Counted from the first letter of the stretch, positions 1 through 46,790 are shown. The stretch is 64,000 nucleotides of DNA from Pachypanchax playfairii (GCA_006937955.1 SSNP01000007.1:3012039-3076038), one strand, 5' to 3'. A program made the numbers and translations. Notes: generated by a model not told the origin, from the sequence alone.

Positions 1-354
1 GCAACTAAAATTCTCACATCATTTACTTTAAGTTAACTCGTTTTTTCCCTTACTTTTATTGCAGCAAAGAGTTACAAAACACAGCAGATGTAATCAGTAT
101 TTCCACTTTTCAGCACCTTTAAAGTGATTGAGTTAAAAGTTTCATTTTGAAATCAGTTATTCATTATTCATCTACTTCCGACTTTTTTTATGATACGGAA
201 TTTATTAAAATATATTAAAGCCACAGTGGCGCACACGTTTTTATTAACGTAATCATCAAATCTTCCACTGGGAGGCGCTGTGTGACCTACAGCTGAATTT
301 GTTTCGCGGATACGTTGAGGAGTACGGTTTAACCATAAGGGGTCTGACACCAGT
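1..354. other. Upstream flank, no gene recognised
   Basis: This AT-rich stretch lies 5' of ddx20. The short reading frames here have no recognisable protein content, and no splice-bounded exon is evident. It probably belongs to the intergenic space before the ddx20 promoter. Confidence 0.5.
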
Positions 355-607
355 CTCATGCCCCGCCACTTTCATGCCTCGTTTGGGTGACGCATGCGCA
401 GAGTTTTACCTGGGCATAACGTGCCTCGAGTTTTTTTTTTTTTTGTATTGCTTACTGTCTTTATTCTACCATAACACTAACCTGTAACCTGCTACCATCT
501 TCTAAACTTGAAACCTAACCGTATCAAAGAACTCTTACAATCACAACCCATTTGCGCATGCGTGACATTTCAGCCTGGTGGGGCATGAGAGAGTTGGGGC
601 ATCAGAT
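355..607. repeat. Imperfect inverted repeat (MITE-like) in the ddx20 promoter region
   Basis: The arm at about 353-400 and the reverse complement of about 551-607 share the blocks atgcccc, tcatgcc and acgcatgcgca in the same order. About 20 of the outer 27 positions match, and a gap separates these from the inner matching block. The middle holds a poly-T run near 430-444. The layout resembles a degenerate, roughly 250-bp palindromic DNA element. Chance similarity around two palindromic NRF1-like sites cannot be excluded by eye. Confidence 0.4.
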
Positions 608-691
608 GATGTTATATTTTTGACGCCTGACGCTCACGCGACGTCTACTCTTCTTCTACGTACACCTTTGTGGTAAACAGTCCAGAAAAAC
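389..691 (+). promoter_or_regulatory. Putative ddx20 promoter with two NRF1-like sites
   Basis: Two copies of the palindromic core gcgcatgcg lie at about 391-400 and 553-562, upstream of the ddx20 start codon. They match the known NRF1 motif, which is common in TATA-less housekeeping promoters. A CpG-containing stretch (cgctcacgcgacgtc) follows at about 631-645. No convincing TATA box is placed before the ATG. The transcription start cannot be fixed from sequence alone. Confidence 0.5.
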
Positions 692-3600
692 ATGGCTGCC
701 TCCATGAAGAAAGCCGCTCATGACATCAAAACAAGAAAAAGAACCGATGACGTTCTTCTGTCGGAAGGGATCGACTTCAGCTCGCTGCTTCTGTCTCCGG
801 TGGTGCTGGGCGGACTGTCCGCAGCTGGATTCCAGAAACCGTCTCCTATCCAGCTGAAAGCGATCCCGCTGGGTCGCTGCGGCCTCGGTGAGTGAGAGCT
901 GCACGCGCGCGTGTGTGTGTGGATGTGTTTATGTGTTTGTATCAGGTGCAGCACGTGTGTGTGTTTTGTGTAAATCGATCAGTGTTAGTTTCTATTTTTT
1001 TTATCATTTCTTACCAATACGTCTACAAAAAATTCAACGGTTAAATCTCCTTTAACTTGTGCAGGATCTGTTTTGCTAGTTAAATTTTAAAATGTCTGTT
1101 GCAGAAAAGTTGCAACATCTCATAGTGCACTTTATAAAGTAATACCCTGCACTTTAATAATAGACTGTTAGTTTATAAAAGCTGCAGCTCTGACTCAAAT
1201 ATATTTGTTCCAGAAAAAAGTGTCACACAAATTGGGAAAATATTGGTGAGTTTATTCTAAGAAAAGAAAATCTAAACATGCTTTCTTAACGTAACAGTGT
1301 TTGAGCATTTGTTGTATTTTCCAGTTGTGGCGGAATTTGTGGCAGGTCTTTTTCAGATAATCGCTCATTTTTGTTATCGATCTTGTTTTAAATTCTCTCC
1401 ACGGGCCTTTTATTTTATCTGACTCACATTCTGACTCAAGTTTAGCATGATCATGAAAATGTCAAAGGTGGAATTTGAGACTTTTTAACATCTTGTTTTC
1501 CGCTGACAGATGACCCAGATTAATATGAGGAATTTCAATCACAGAGTAATCCCAGGTTTAAACCCAGGAGGAGTCGGGACTCATGTTTGGGTCTGAAAAC
1601 TGTCTGTAGAAACTCTATTTGTTTGTTTGTCTCTATTTCAAACTCTGAGTTTTTAGAAGGCCTAAAATACCCCAAACCAAGTTTAGTATGATAATAAACT
1701 GAATGTTTGAACTGTGCTTTTGAGGGCTTTAGTTCCGGCACCCATCTGTCCTGTGTGTACAGAGAACAGTTGGTGTTATAACTCAGTGGATTATAGTTTC
1801 TTGTGCTTTCCGGTGAGATTTTAGATCCTTTTATTGGACTTTTACAGTGACAGATGTTTACAAATCTGTTCAAATTAAACAAAAACGACCTGCCTAGGTA
1901 ATAGAATAAATAATTCATTTCCATTGATGCATTTTGCGTGAGTTTCCTGAACATAAGTTCGATTTCAGCTGAATTTCATTAGGGATTTTCAGCTTGGACG
2001 TTCCCTTTGCAGTGAAAGTTCTTGCCTGCTGTAATCAAACAGAATTAACTATCACAGATATTTGAGGCAATTTGTCTCTCAAATAGAAACTTGAACTGAT
2101 GAAGCACTTATTTTATCCAGTTAGTTTAAAGTCGTTTTCTCCTGCTGCAGATTTGATCGTACAAGCCAAGTCTGGCACGGGAAAGACTTGTGTATTCTGC
2201 ACCGTCGCCCTCGACTCCCTCGTCCTCGAGAATCCCGCTACTCAGGTGAGACAGGCTCAAGATTGTGAGCGGAATATTTTCGATACACGTCTTTCCAAGG
2301 CTTTTAATATGATTGTAAATAAATGCTAACCTTTGTGTATTTTCCTTTGAGTTCACTTTGTTTCATTCTGTCCTCAGCAGATGGTCACAAACATTAATCA
2401 CTTTTGGTTCTGCTTGTTCTAATCTCATGAGTTTAAGTTGCTTACTGTAAAAAAAAAAAAGTAAAATTGACAGAGAAGCATTTTCTTTTTTAAATAAATC
2501 AGATCTGTAACTGATCTTACTAGATCCTGTTCCTCTCATGCAGGTTCTGGTTTTGGCTCCTACTCGTGAGATAGCGGTGCAGATCCACTCAGTGGTGATG
2601 GCGATCGGCTGTGCTATGGAGGGTCTGGAGTGCCACGTTTTCATCGGGGGCAGACCCGTGAGTCAAGACAAGCTCCATCTGAAGAGGTGTCACATCGCTG
2701 TGGGCTCACCGGGTAGGAGGCTGGAGGGTTCCTGATGGACATGGAGTTATCACAGTGCTGTTTGTGTTTGGTAACACCATCCCTGGTTGTGTGCACTTAG
2801 GCCGGGTCAAGCAGCTGATCGAGCTGGGCATGTTGTCTACCGCCAGCATCAGACTATTTGTTCTGGACGAGGCAGACAAGCTGCTGGAGGAAGGCAGCTT
2901 TCAGGAACAGATCAAGTAAGAAGGAGACAGTTTGACTGCAAGTCTTCAACTTTTCTATTTTTTTATTAAAAGTCATCCTTCTCCTGCTCCATCTCAGCTG
3001 GATCTTCTCATCACTGCCTGCTAACAAACAGATGCTTGCGCTCTCAGCCACCTACCCAGAATCCCTTGCTCAGTTCCTTACCCGTTACATGAATGAGCCC
3101 ACCTTTGTTAGACTCAATCCATCTGACATGGGCCTGAAAGGTAAATCCCTCTGTAATGATCTAGAGTTTTATCTTAAGATCGGTTCAGGACTTTCAGTCG
3201 GTGACCTTCTGTTTCCTGTTCTTATCTTCCTGGTGTCAGGTCTGAAGCAGTACTACAAGCTGGTACCGTCCCATCCGCTACCTCACAGGGTTTTTGAAGA
3301 GAAGGTGCAGCAGCTACTCGAGCTGTTCAGTAAAATCCCCTTCAATCAAGCTTTAGTATTTTCAAACCTACACACGAGGTAATAGCAGCTTTAACATTCT
3401 CCCTCCCCTTTACATCTGCTGCTGGTTGTTTTATCACCAAAAGAGAAAAAAAAAACTACATTAGATGTGCAAATTAAGATCTTCTGAACTGCATCTGAGC
3501 TGGATTTCTCCCCCAGGGCTCAGCACCTGGCAGACATCCTGTCCTCCAAAGGCTTACCTGCTGTTTGTATATCAGGTGAGGAAGTTTAATCAGTGTTATC

Positions 3601-6491
3601 TGTAAAGTGATGAAATCAGGTAAAAAAGAGATTAACGTTTTAATTCTTACTTTAGCTCAAAATGCAGAACTTTGACACATAACTGGCAAGTTTGTAGCTG
3701 TTTTTGGTTTTTGAAAGAATCCGTTAATTAAAATGCATTTTGTTTCCTTTCATTTATTATGAACTTTGTTTGTAAATGTCCTGAAACATCATCCATAATA
3801 TGTGATTTCATGGAAAGGTCGGACGAGACAGATGCTTTCAGGATAATGTAAGTTGTGCAGATTCGTATTCGTGTTTAGTTTGTGTGCTTGAGAGGGCCAT
3901 CGATGAACATTTTAACTGATAAAAAGGGTCTGATTTCCATTTATAGACCTCCTTCCAGATTGTTCAGGCTGCAAACCTTTAAATAAACCACTCAAAGAAA
4001 GTAAAATCCATTTCAAGAAACATAAAGTCCAAAATAAATACATAATGCACTGAGAAAAAAGTAAAATAGAGTGAAAAAATACATTAGAATATAATCCGAG
4101 TTGAACATTTGTAATTTACAGCAGACTGTTTAAACAATCTGTGTGAGTCCAGCTGCACAGAAACCAGGTTTTTGGATGAGGGGAGCTGGATGATGAAATG
4201 TTTGAGATCATTTATGTTCCAAAGGACCAGCAGAAATTCTAGTAAAGTTCTTTTAAATACTGAGACCATAACTTGCAGGGAAAATACCCAGATGTTTGTG
4301 AACAGAACTCTTCTGAGCAGATGTTTTGGATCATTGACTACCTTCATACAGAATGTGAGACAGATGTATGAACATGTTGAGAATCATACAGCTGTAAGTA
4401 ACATGTATTGAATATACCATGAGTTGTAAACACAATCTGTGCAGGTGGTCTGAGTCAGGACCAGAGACTGGAGGCCATGTCAAAACTGAAGCAGTACCGA
4501 TGCAGAGTTCTCATCTCCACTGACCTGGTAAGAGAAGCACCAGTTGAACGCCTCTCATTCATCCTCTGGGTTTTTACCTACTTATTATAAGCTTGTTTTT
4601 TTTTTCTGAGACAGATTTCTCGAGGTATCGACGCAGAGAAAGTCAACCTGGTGATAAACCTGGATGTGCCACAGGACTGGGAGACCTACATGCACCGGAT
4701 TGGACGGGCCGGGCGTTTCGGTAAAGTCTCGAGCAATCAGAAGTAATCGATTCAGCTTTTTCTACGGGAAGCCCAGGTAGCTGATGACATTACAGCAGGA
4801 GAGCCTGTTTGTGGAGAAGTTGCATCATTATTGTAGAATCCAAAATGTTTTCTGTTGCAGACGTACAGAAAAGCTCTCGTGTTCTAAAAAAATGTCTTCT
4901 TTTGCTGCATTGATGCATTTTAAGTTTCTTTTTTTCTTTTTTTGTCAGAATTTCTAACTGTATCGATTTTTGTTTTTTTCTCAGGGATGTTAAAGCCTTT
5001 CATCTACTTCAGTGCGGTTTTAAAATTGATTAGTTGGACCAATGAGAACTGCTTGGATTGTTTGACTGCATTAGACACGATTTAAAGATTAGCTTCGGTC
5101 TCATAAGTCTCATCCTCTCTGAACCACTAAGCATGTAAAAAAAAAAAAAAGAGTTCTGACTGGTTTTATTCTCTTCATGATCCAATTTTATTTGTAGGCA
5201 CTCAGGGGCTGGCTGTGACCTACTGTTGCCATGGTGAGGAAGAGAACAAGATGATGGCCATTGCTCAAAAGTGTGACCTCACTTTATCTGCACTTCCTTG
5301 TGAGTTCTATAATATGCAGATTTATTTTTACGTTTCTACTTTTTTATTTAACGTTGATCAAGTAAAGTGATTCTTGTCTTTTCTCTCCCTTTAGCTACCT
5401 TAGATCCTGGACTGATGGACGAACCATGTGACTGGGATGTGTGCACCGAGGCCTCCACTCCTCTGTCTGTGACACAGGTGTTGTCTAGAACTAAAAAGAA
5501 GAAAGGTATAAAGCCTGAAGTCCCTGCATCTGATCCAACTGAGGATCAACCTGTACAGCAAACAAGTAACAGAAAGCTAAATGTAACTGAAGCTGCACCC
5601 AAAAGGAAACTGCATGAGGAAAAAAGTGCAAAAGAGACACGAATCACAAAAGCTCTGCAGCAGGGTCCGCGTCAGGTGCCGCAGACTCGGAAAGAGCAGC
5701 AGGAAGCCTTACCAAAGATTCCTCCTCTCAGCTCCTTTAAGACTTGCAGGCCGAGGTTTGTGACCTTTGAGGAGGCCGAGCAGGATTTCCAGACCTTCAT
5801 CACTTCAGGTTTGGGGAGAAACGTGGAAATCATCCGAGAGTTCAGAGGCAAAGATTGTGGAGATCAGAATGAGTATAAGGAGTGCTTCATACTCCATGAT
5901 GACGGAGGTCAAAGTTCAATACAAAGGGGCGACCAGCTGCAGTCAGCCTCTTCATCTCAAGGCTTAGTTTCAGTTTCTACCAGCTCCCACTCTGACATGG
6001 ATGATGACACGGGACATGAAAGCTCAAATCAATATGATCACGGAGCCGTCGTTAAACCAGAGACTGAATCTACAAAACTCTCTGTATCTAATATAAGCGA
6101 CCAGATAAGTGAGAATGCTTTGTCTAATCCTGACAGCAGCAAATCTGAACAAAGCAGTCCAACCAATCAGACGGCTCCAAGACAGACGTGCAGGCACGAA
6201 TCAAAAAAGATGAAAAAAGAGAGCAAAAAGTTCTTACAGGTGAAAGAGGAGCAAGAAACAGACAGAGAGGAAGATAACTGCATGGACTCAGAAGAGGAAG
6301 AGGAGGAGGAGGAGGAGGAGGAGTGGACCTCTGATATGTACTGGAGAGCCTGTTACAGAGCCTGGAGTGATTACTACTCCTCTATGTCCTCTCCAGAGCA
6401 CAGGTACCAAAGCTACTATAATGCAGCTCACAGCTGGATGGCAGCTTATCGTATTAACACAGTCTACATGCAGGAACTCATGAAACATTGA
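692..6491 (+). CDS. ddx20: DEAD-box helicase 20 (Gemin3), 11 coding exons, complete
   Basis: This encodes an ATP-dependent RNA helicase of the SMN complex (Gemin3), which in other vertebrates assembles Sm cores on snRNAs in cytoplasm and nuclear gems. GT-AG exons, read with phases matched, are 692-887, 2151-2245, 2544-2712, 2801-2915, 2998-3140, 3240-3378, 3517-3575, 4445-4527, 4615-4720, 5198-5299 and 5395-6491. They give 767 residues, against about 824 in human. The motifs in order are: Q motif with F47 and Q54; Walker A AKSGTGKT at 71-78; PTRE from 103; GG 132-133; SPGR 152-155 (TPGR in most family members); DEAD 176-179; SAT 208-210; RGID from 336; and HRIGRAGR 360-367. The Met at 692 is chosen because the frame leads directly into the conserved N-terminal region. 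No frameshift or missing motif was seen. The introns, the largest at about 1.26 kb (888-2150), hold only chance reading frames. Confidence 0.95.
5395..6491 (+). CDS. ddx20: Terminal exon of ddx20, Gemin3 C-terminal region
   Basis: This single 1,097-bp exon encodes residues 404-767, about half the protein. It starts just after the helicase core at an acceptor ending ctttag and completes a split Ser codon. It contains a Lys/Ser-rich low-complexity region. A conserved block around TFEEAEQDFQ and NVEIIREF resembles the corresponding part of mammalian Gemin3. An 11-codon glutamate run at about 6291-6323 is followed by a Trp/Tyr-rich C terminus (MYWRACYRAW, SWMAAYRINT) that closely matches the vertebrate family. 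In mammals the C-terminal half contacts SMN and Gemin4. That role here is by homology. Confidence 0.93.
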
Positions 6492-6608
6492 TCTGATTGT
6501 GATGCAAATCAGCTGTTCAGGAAATCTGAGTTGTTATCCTGAGATATCCTAATAGATATGAATCACGTGAGCAGGGTTTGGGGATGATTTACACTTTAGC
6601 TCTAATGT

Positions 6609-6659
6609 AATAAAACTTCTGTATGTTTCAATGAATTTCTCAGTTTCTTTTCTAATAAA
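6609..6659 (+). terminator. Polyadenylation signals of ddx20
   Basis: Two aataaa hexamers lie at 6609-6614 and 6654-6659, about 120 and 165 bases after the stop codon. The second is followed by a T/G-containing stretch. The 3' UTR is therefore probably only 150-200 bases long. Which signal is used cannot be decided here. Confidence 0.7.
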
Positions 6660-6664
6660 TGACT

Positions 6665-7869
6665 TATATTGAGCATTTACTGTGTCTTTATCTGTTAATT
6701 ATGACGGTACTGACAGCATGTACATAGACTTTTGTTAAAACTCATGTTCACATGACCTTTCACATTGTGTACGTATTACGTTCAGCAGGGCACAGTGAGG
6801 TCAAACATCTCCAGATGTTGCTGATTACAGGCTAATAAATCCTCTTACCCATTCACCCAATCGCTGCCTGGCAACACAAATGACCAGCACCCTTGAATAA
6901 ATGAATCTGAATTGGAGGAACCCTTCAGGTAATTTTCCTGGTGGAAGCATTTGTGTTACCAATTTAGATCATTTAACCAAGATGAATGCTGTTGTGCAGG
7001 GCCCGCTCTGTGACACTGAGCTGTGGTGTGCATGTTAAATTTTAGTTTAGAGGAAACGTTTGACAAAAATATTTGTTGTAGAAAAGCTCTTTGAACAACC
7101 TCAAATTTGAGACATATTAGTTGTGATTGGACAGAGCTGAGGGCTTGTCACAGTTCCAATAGTTTTACCCTTTTTCAACATTTTATAGCAATTAATGCAA
7201 ATATTTTTAAACAGCTATAAATGTCATTATCTGGTTATTTGCAGCTAAAAAAATAGCTGATTATTTACGGGAACTGATAGTTGCAGCTAGCTGTAGCACG
7301 TCTGGCAGGTATATTAACATTTCTTCCAGAAAAAACAATTTGAAAAGGATCTTGATCAGATTTACAAACTGTTTGGATGAATTTCCATGATTTTCTTCTT
7401 CTTTAATTTTGAGATACCCAACTGTTAGCTAATTGATCACACTAAAGGGATTCAAGAACTAAAGTATTTGCACCAGGTAAAATATTTTTTTTCATTACTT
7501 TTCCCACAGAAACTTTTCTTTGAAGTCAGATGACGAGCCAGATGGAGAAGTCTGAGTAAAACCTTTTAATACCAAATTTTTACCTCTTGATTTGGATTTT
7601 CTACTTCATAGGAGGGAACGCCAGGTGTTGCTGTGCACCTCACACTTGTTGACTTGTCCAACTGTGCCCAGATGTTCCCACTGAGCATCAGCATTGAGCG
7701 CCTTTTAGCAGATTATTAAAACCAGAGTTTGCCACTGAATTAAATCCAGATTTATTCTATAATCACCTCATTTATTTTGAAATCACGTCTTGTCATCTAC
7801 ATCAATGTGAGCACACTGACAGCTGTTATTGACGCGGTGTTAGTGTGTGGATAATTTTGATACTTTTTG
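6665..7869. other. Intergenic stretch between ddx20 and kcnd3
   Basis: This AT-rich DNA has no recognisable exon or repeat family. On the - strand, aataaa (read as tttatt on +) occurs near 7750 and 7770. Those could be distal ends of the kcnd3 transcript, but this is only a possibility. Confidence 0.4.
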
Positions 7870-7897
7870 TTAATATTCAAAGTCAAATCTGTTGCAG

Positions 7898-8044
7898 AGG
7901 CTTGAAAACAGTGGCGTCTCGGTGGCGTCTCCATCCTCAGCATCGGGGACTTCTCAGGGGGCGTCACGTGGATCTGATGGAGCCGAAGAAGTTGTTTTGT
8001 CTCCGTTTACAAAGACTCTCCTCCATCCGCAAAAAGCCATTTGA
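7898..8044 (+). other. Possible orphan terminal exon or relic
   Basis: After a splice-acceptor-like gttgcag at 7891-7897, one frame stays open for 48 codons to a TGA at 8042-8044. It is Ser/Gly/Ala-rich (for example SGVSVASPSSASG). The stretch is more GC-rich and CpG-bearing than its surroundings. No upstream partner exon was found, and the polypyrimidine tract is poor. It may be a relic, part of an unannotated transcript, or chance. Confidence 0.15.
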
Positions 8045-8199
8045 ACTGATAGTCTGGAGGTTCAGCGACAGAAACATTTAGATCACAGCGCTTTGGAAAC
8101 ATGAAATAACCCCGCAGCTGAGACAGACCTTGTTCTGACACACCTGTTCAAACAGGAGGGTTTAAAAAGTGAAGAAGACAAACCCAGAGACGGAGTATT

Positions 8200-10005
8200 T
8201 GTGGCAGATATAGATGTTTTATCAGGCGATTCACAGTTGGGACACAAGACAAGGTCATAAATAATATCAAACACCTGACAAGATACACACACAGCAGTAA
8301 GTCTCAACAACGACAGGTGGCATAGGTGGGCAAAGCAAAGATTGGGGGGGGGGGTGTACTGAGGAAGCTCAGAGAGAAGGTAGTCAAAGGTGAGTACGGA
8401 ACAGAGAGAGAGAGACAAACACAACCACAGACCTATTTTTGTTGCTTGTAAATGAAAATGCAAATTTCTGTTATATTTAGCAGAACGTATGCGAACAGAA
8501 CATCTAAAGTGGTTCAGCTGACACAAAACAACCTGTTGTGAAACAGGAAGTCAGAATTTAATCAAGTCCTTAGCCACAAGATACAGGGAGCCTCACGTCT
8601 GCTGTCATCTTTAGTCTTGTGAATTTCATTAGATTCTAAATATTGTACTTTATCCTGTAAATATGAAGTCTGTGTCTTCAGCCTTACAATAAAAAGCTCT
8701 TTGTGTCTGTGCTTTTCTTTCTTTAAGACGCCACGGAAATTTGCACACAGTTTGACAAAATACAAATACTAAATCTAGGCAGTTGTCATCATTGTGTACA
8801 ATACTAAGTTAACAGCAGTTGTACAAGATTACTATTGGGAAATATCAGAGTTTAAATCACAATTTGTTCCAAATCTTTAGAACATGGTTTTGTTTTTTTC
8901 TTTTTTCTTTTAGTTGAAACAAATCTTAGAATGTGTGACACCGAAGGAATTTAACTGATCCTAGAATTTTCTAAAGTGCTGTTTGATGGGCTTTACTATG
9001 AATCTTAGTATGACTGTTTGAAATTGTTCTAATATGCAGAAAACAAAAGATACAAACTACAGAACTGATTTTAAAGTTACAGGATCATCTGTGCTGAGTG
9101 AGGAAATGTCTGAAAGTGGATTTTAATCACGTTTTCACAGATTTATGAGCTATTTAGCTCAATTGATACATAGAAAGAAACTTTTATCTGGTTATTTCAA
9201 GATAATGGATCTTGTTTTCTCAAAAATAAATGAATAATCTGATTTATTTTGACGTAAAAAGTTTGTTTTTCTTTGTTTTTTAAATAGATATAATTTCAAA
9301 ATTATAGTGAAACAAAATTGGACTTTGCTTACCAAACATTTCTACCCTGTTATAATCAAAGAATCTAGCATTTACAACTGAACAGATGGGCGCTCACAAC
9401 AGTTCTGACGAGTGGCAAAGTAAGAAATTTTTTAATTCCAACAATACAAAAAAATTTCCATTGAATTTGGAAACTATAGTTTAATTTCTATAGGAAATAT
9501 AACAGTATCAAAAATGAATCTGATCAGAACGTGTGCGGATATAAACTAGTGTTAAATCACGATCTGCATAAATGTTGCATTTGTTTTGTTTTTCTGTTTT
9601 TTTTCTCCTCGGTGTTTGCTAACGGTTGGTAAACAGTCAAAGTTTATTTTCTTCCAGACTTCCACAGAGTACCACAACACAGGAACTTGACATCATAATG
9701 TCAATAGAAGGACTAGCAGTGTGTGGCGTCCTCCAACAGGATGGACAGGAAGTTTGAACTGAAAGCATCCTGTAACTGAAGCTGCTCCTTCCTCATCATA
9801 TCAGCTGTGGTCTCCTTCAACCTTAAAACACATCTGTCTTTAAATGATGCTCAAGATGGGGAAAAAAAGAAAAAAAAAAGATCGAAGCTAAAACACGTTC
9901 CCTCACCGTTTCAGTGATGACAACTGGAGATGTTAAAAGTTTTTTAGGGAGGAGCAGACAGAACAGCATGATCAACTTTACATGAGACTTCCCTGCTTTT
10001 AAGTC

Positions 10006-10043
<38 letters not shown>

Positions 10044-11378
10044 TCTATTGAAACACCAAGGAGGACAAAAAAGTACAAACACCAAGATTCCTAACCACAT
10101 AGAATACACATACTTAACAACTCTGAAAAATGCTCGCTGAGTTTGGGGGCGAATTTAACGTTGACGGCTATAAAGACCGTCGAAAGCATATCTCGGGGAT
10201 ACAAAGGGACGACAACGAGAAAGAGAAGGATGTAGAGAAGAAAGTGAGGAAGAGAGAGTGAGAACAAGAGGACAGCTTCACTGGTTCTGCCAAAGGATGG
10301 TCAAATATTACAAAATATTCTATTAACAATATTCACAAAGATCACAGGCTCAGGGCAGATTTATGTCAGAAATTCTCAGCAAAAATCTTGTGCTTTTGAT
10401 TGTGGAGTTTCAGATTTAAAATGAACCTTTTTATATTTCTTTGCAAAGGAAATTGAGTTATTTAACAGAAACTAAACTGCAAGAGCCAAAAGGGGAAACA
10501 AAGGAAAAGAAATTCAGATAATTATTAAAAAAATACATCTTTTTTTTTTCGTATTCTGGTAAAATAGGCACGAATTGTGAAAAAGTCTTGTAGCTGAGAA
10601 TTTTGGACAGAAATAAATGCAGTGAACCTCTCTGAGTGGCAGCTAGTCATGTGTATCATAAACAGAGCCGTAGAGACTTCCAGAAGAATTGAAACAATCA
10701 ACTGAGAGAAACACACACACTCACACACCTCCTTTCACAAACATAATTCCTCTATATAACTAAAATTCACAAACACTCATTCACAAGCAGGAATTCATTG
10801 GTAATGCCATCACAGAAATCTACTGCATTTTATATTTTCTCAGATTTAAGTGTCACAATATTGGACCTGAAAAGGATCAGTGGCTTATTTTAATGACACA
10901 AAAGGGCAGTATTGTGTTCCAAAGGCTTAAATAACGGGGAAAATATTGATTGTATTAATTCCCTTTTCCCTTCGAGGTCCTCATTTTCTCTTATATCCTG
11001 CTATGGTTGTAGATTTTTTATAAAAGGTGCTTTGTGCACAATTACATGTGACTTACTCTGGAAACTTACCTCTGACTCTTGGAAGTGCACACACACTCAA
11101 GCACATTCTTATCTTCAATCGCTCCGTAAGGTTCCTTCCATGCTCTTTCACTCACATATAAACACTTAAACCAACCACAAACATAAAGATACTGTATCTA
11201 AAAGCCATCTTGTAATTGTACAGGGAGTCCATACCAATACAGCACATGACCAGCAGAGGGCAGGCTCCATCAGGCCCAGACAAAAGGTCTCTGAATGCCC
11301 TCTCCTTCATCATCCTCAGTCTGTCTCAGAGAGTCTTTATCAGTCTTTTTTGTGTGTGACACGCCTGCAGTCTGGTCT
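8200..11378 (-). other. Presumed long 3' UTR of kcnd3
   Basis: The stretch directly follows the kcnd3 stop codon on the - strand and has no protein-like frame. Mammalian KCND3 also has a multi-kilobase 3' UTR. A run of 32 A (on +) lies at 10010-10041. Candidate - strand aataaa signals read as tttatt near 9242 and 9645. The true 3' end cannot be fixed without transcript data, so the left boundary given is approximate. Confidence 0.4.
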
Positions 11379-45090
<33,712 letters not shown>

Positions 45091-45239
45091 AAGGTCCTAA
45101 AGATCTTTGTTGGTGACATACAAGATGTTTTGGTCACATCTGTAGCTAAAAAGTGGAGTAAAATTATTTGAGAATGTTAGATGCCATCTATGTGGAATGG
45201 TGTTAAGTGAATACACAAAGTTTGAAATCTTTTTATTTT

Positions 45240-45860
45240 ATTTTATCAAATAGCTTGAGAGTCCTGAAATGGTACTTCTTGAAAACTGAAATGCTTGCCT
45301 GGTGTTTCTGTGTAGACAGTCAAAATGTAATATTTTGAAAACAATGATGTCATAGCACCACTTCTATAAGCTATGATCCCAAGTGAATCAGATGTAGGTT
45401 CAGTAGCATTTACAAAGCCTAGAATTCTCAACATTCTCTTGTATTCACCATCTTCATTCTCTTCTTGTTGTTGTCTCACATTTAAAGCTGGGCAGAGGTT
45501 CACCAATCTGTGAACAACAGTAAACAACTTAAGAAAAATGTTTAATTTGTCCACGTGCTGAACTGACCTGCTGGCAGTTCTGTTGAGCAGCTAAAATCTT
45601 GCATCATAGAAGATATCGGACAATATCCCTCTCCTAAAACTCCTGCAGCTGTTCTCCTCACTTCCCAGATGTTTACACAAATTAAAAGAAGAACAGATAC
45701 TACATGATGGTAAACAGCACCCTGTTCCAACTTTGTGTGATACTGTCAAGAAATTCAAAATGAGCTCATATTTTCTGTTAAAATATCTTTTTCAAGTCAA
45801 TTAATTTGGTTTTTATTTACATTTTATACAGTGTCCCAACTGTTTTGGAATTGGTGTAGT
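45240..45860. mobile_element. Possible DNA-transposon relic
   Basis: The segment ends with gtcccaactgttttggaat at about 45833-45851, close to the gtcccaacttttttggaat tail of a very common fish DNA-transposon family recalled from experience. Two - strand frames (45246-45554 and 45542-45730) abut but are not recognisable proteins. Only the tail supports the call. Confidence 0.3.
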
Positions 45861-46257
45861 AGAACGGATCAGATTATTGACAGGGTGAGTTACTTTGATG
45901 AAGCCGCTGGACTTGTACAAAATTACTGAGCAATACAAGACCATATGAATCCAAAAACCCACAGCTTTGGTTTCCAACTCCAACCAATAAGCAGCCACAA
46001 CACCTGAATGTTTGTCAACACATCCTTCAGTTTCAATCAGCAGTAAACTTTAATGAGCGATTTGGCCTTTTTTCATGAGGGGAATCCAGATGGACACAGA
46101 CAACCGCCAAACAAATGGTTTAACAAAATTACAAAAAAAAAAAAACTATAAATTAACTCTGCACCCACTGGAAACGTTTTCTTCTGCCAAAAACAGTTTG
46201 GTACAAAGTTTACAAACTAATAAACAAACAAACATTAGTAAATATGTTTTCATTCTT

Positions 46258-46790
46258 TAAATTCAAATTCAAATTTTATTTGTCACATACACAGTCCATG
46301 CAGAGAAATGCTTAGGCACATGCCTGTAACCTCAAGAGTACTACAAACTGAGATAAATATAGAAAATAGTTAGTAATTTAAAACAGCAAACAATATAAAA
46401 AAAAACAGTAAAAAGAAGTAATAGAACAAAATATAAAATGAAATTAAGGGGATGTCCCTGGGTTGTGCAAAAGTATGTGTGCATGTGGATATCAATGGAC
46501 CTTAAATGACTACAATCTTTGATGTGCAAAAATGAAAATGTGCATGAATGTCCATGAATGTCTGAGGTATGTGCAGCTGTGCATGAGTGTACAGGTGTGT
46601 TCAAAGTTGGTTTTAGTCCTAAGTGTGGTTGAGAGACCGTATTGCCTGAGGGAAGAAGCTCCTCCTCAGTCTCTCAGCGTTGGTCTTCAGGGAGCAGAAA
46701 CGCTTTCCTGACGGCAGCAGAGAGAACAGGTTACTGCTGGGGTGGCTGAGGTCCTTCACAATCTTCCTTTTGTATTCTTTCTGGGTTTGG
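46258..46790 (-). mobile_element. 3' end of a non-LTR retrotransposon (LINE-type)
   Basis: On the - strand the segment ends in tgtatgtgacaaataaaatt followed by a tandem tgaattt tail, the usual ending of a family of fish LINEs. Its other part, near 46,640-46,770 on +, contains gaagaagctcctcctcagtc and ggtggctgaggtccttcaca, words of the same interspersed repeat. It is a 5'-truncated insertion of about 530 bp in a kcnd3 intron. The clade is not assigned. Confidence 0.65.

Noticed and set aside
1535..1954. 139-codon - strand frame in ddx20 intron 1
   Set aside because: It is antisense within an intron, AT-biased, and without recognisable motifs.
8083..8526. 147-codon - strand frame in the presumed kcnd3 3' UTR
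   Set aside because: It is low-complexity, Leu/Ser/Cys-rich through simple sequence, with no homology recognised.
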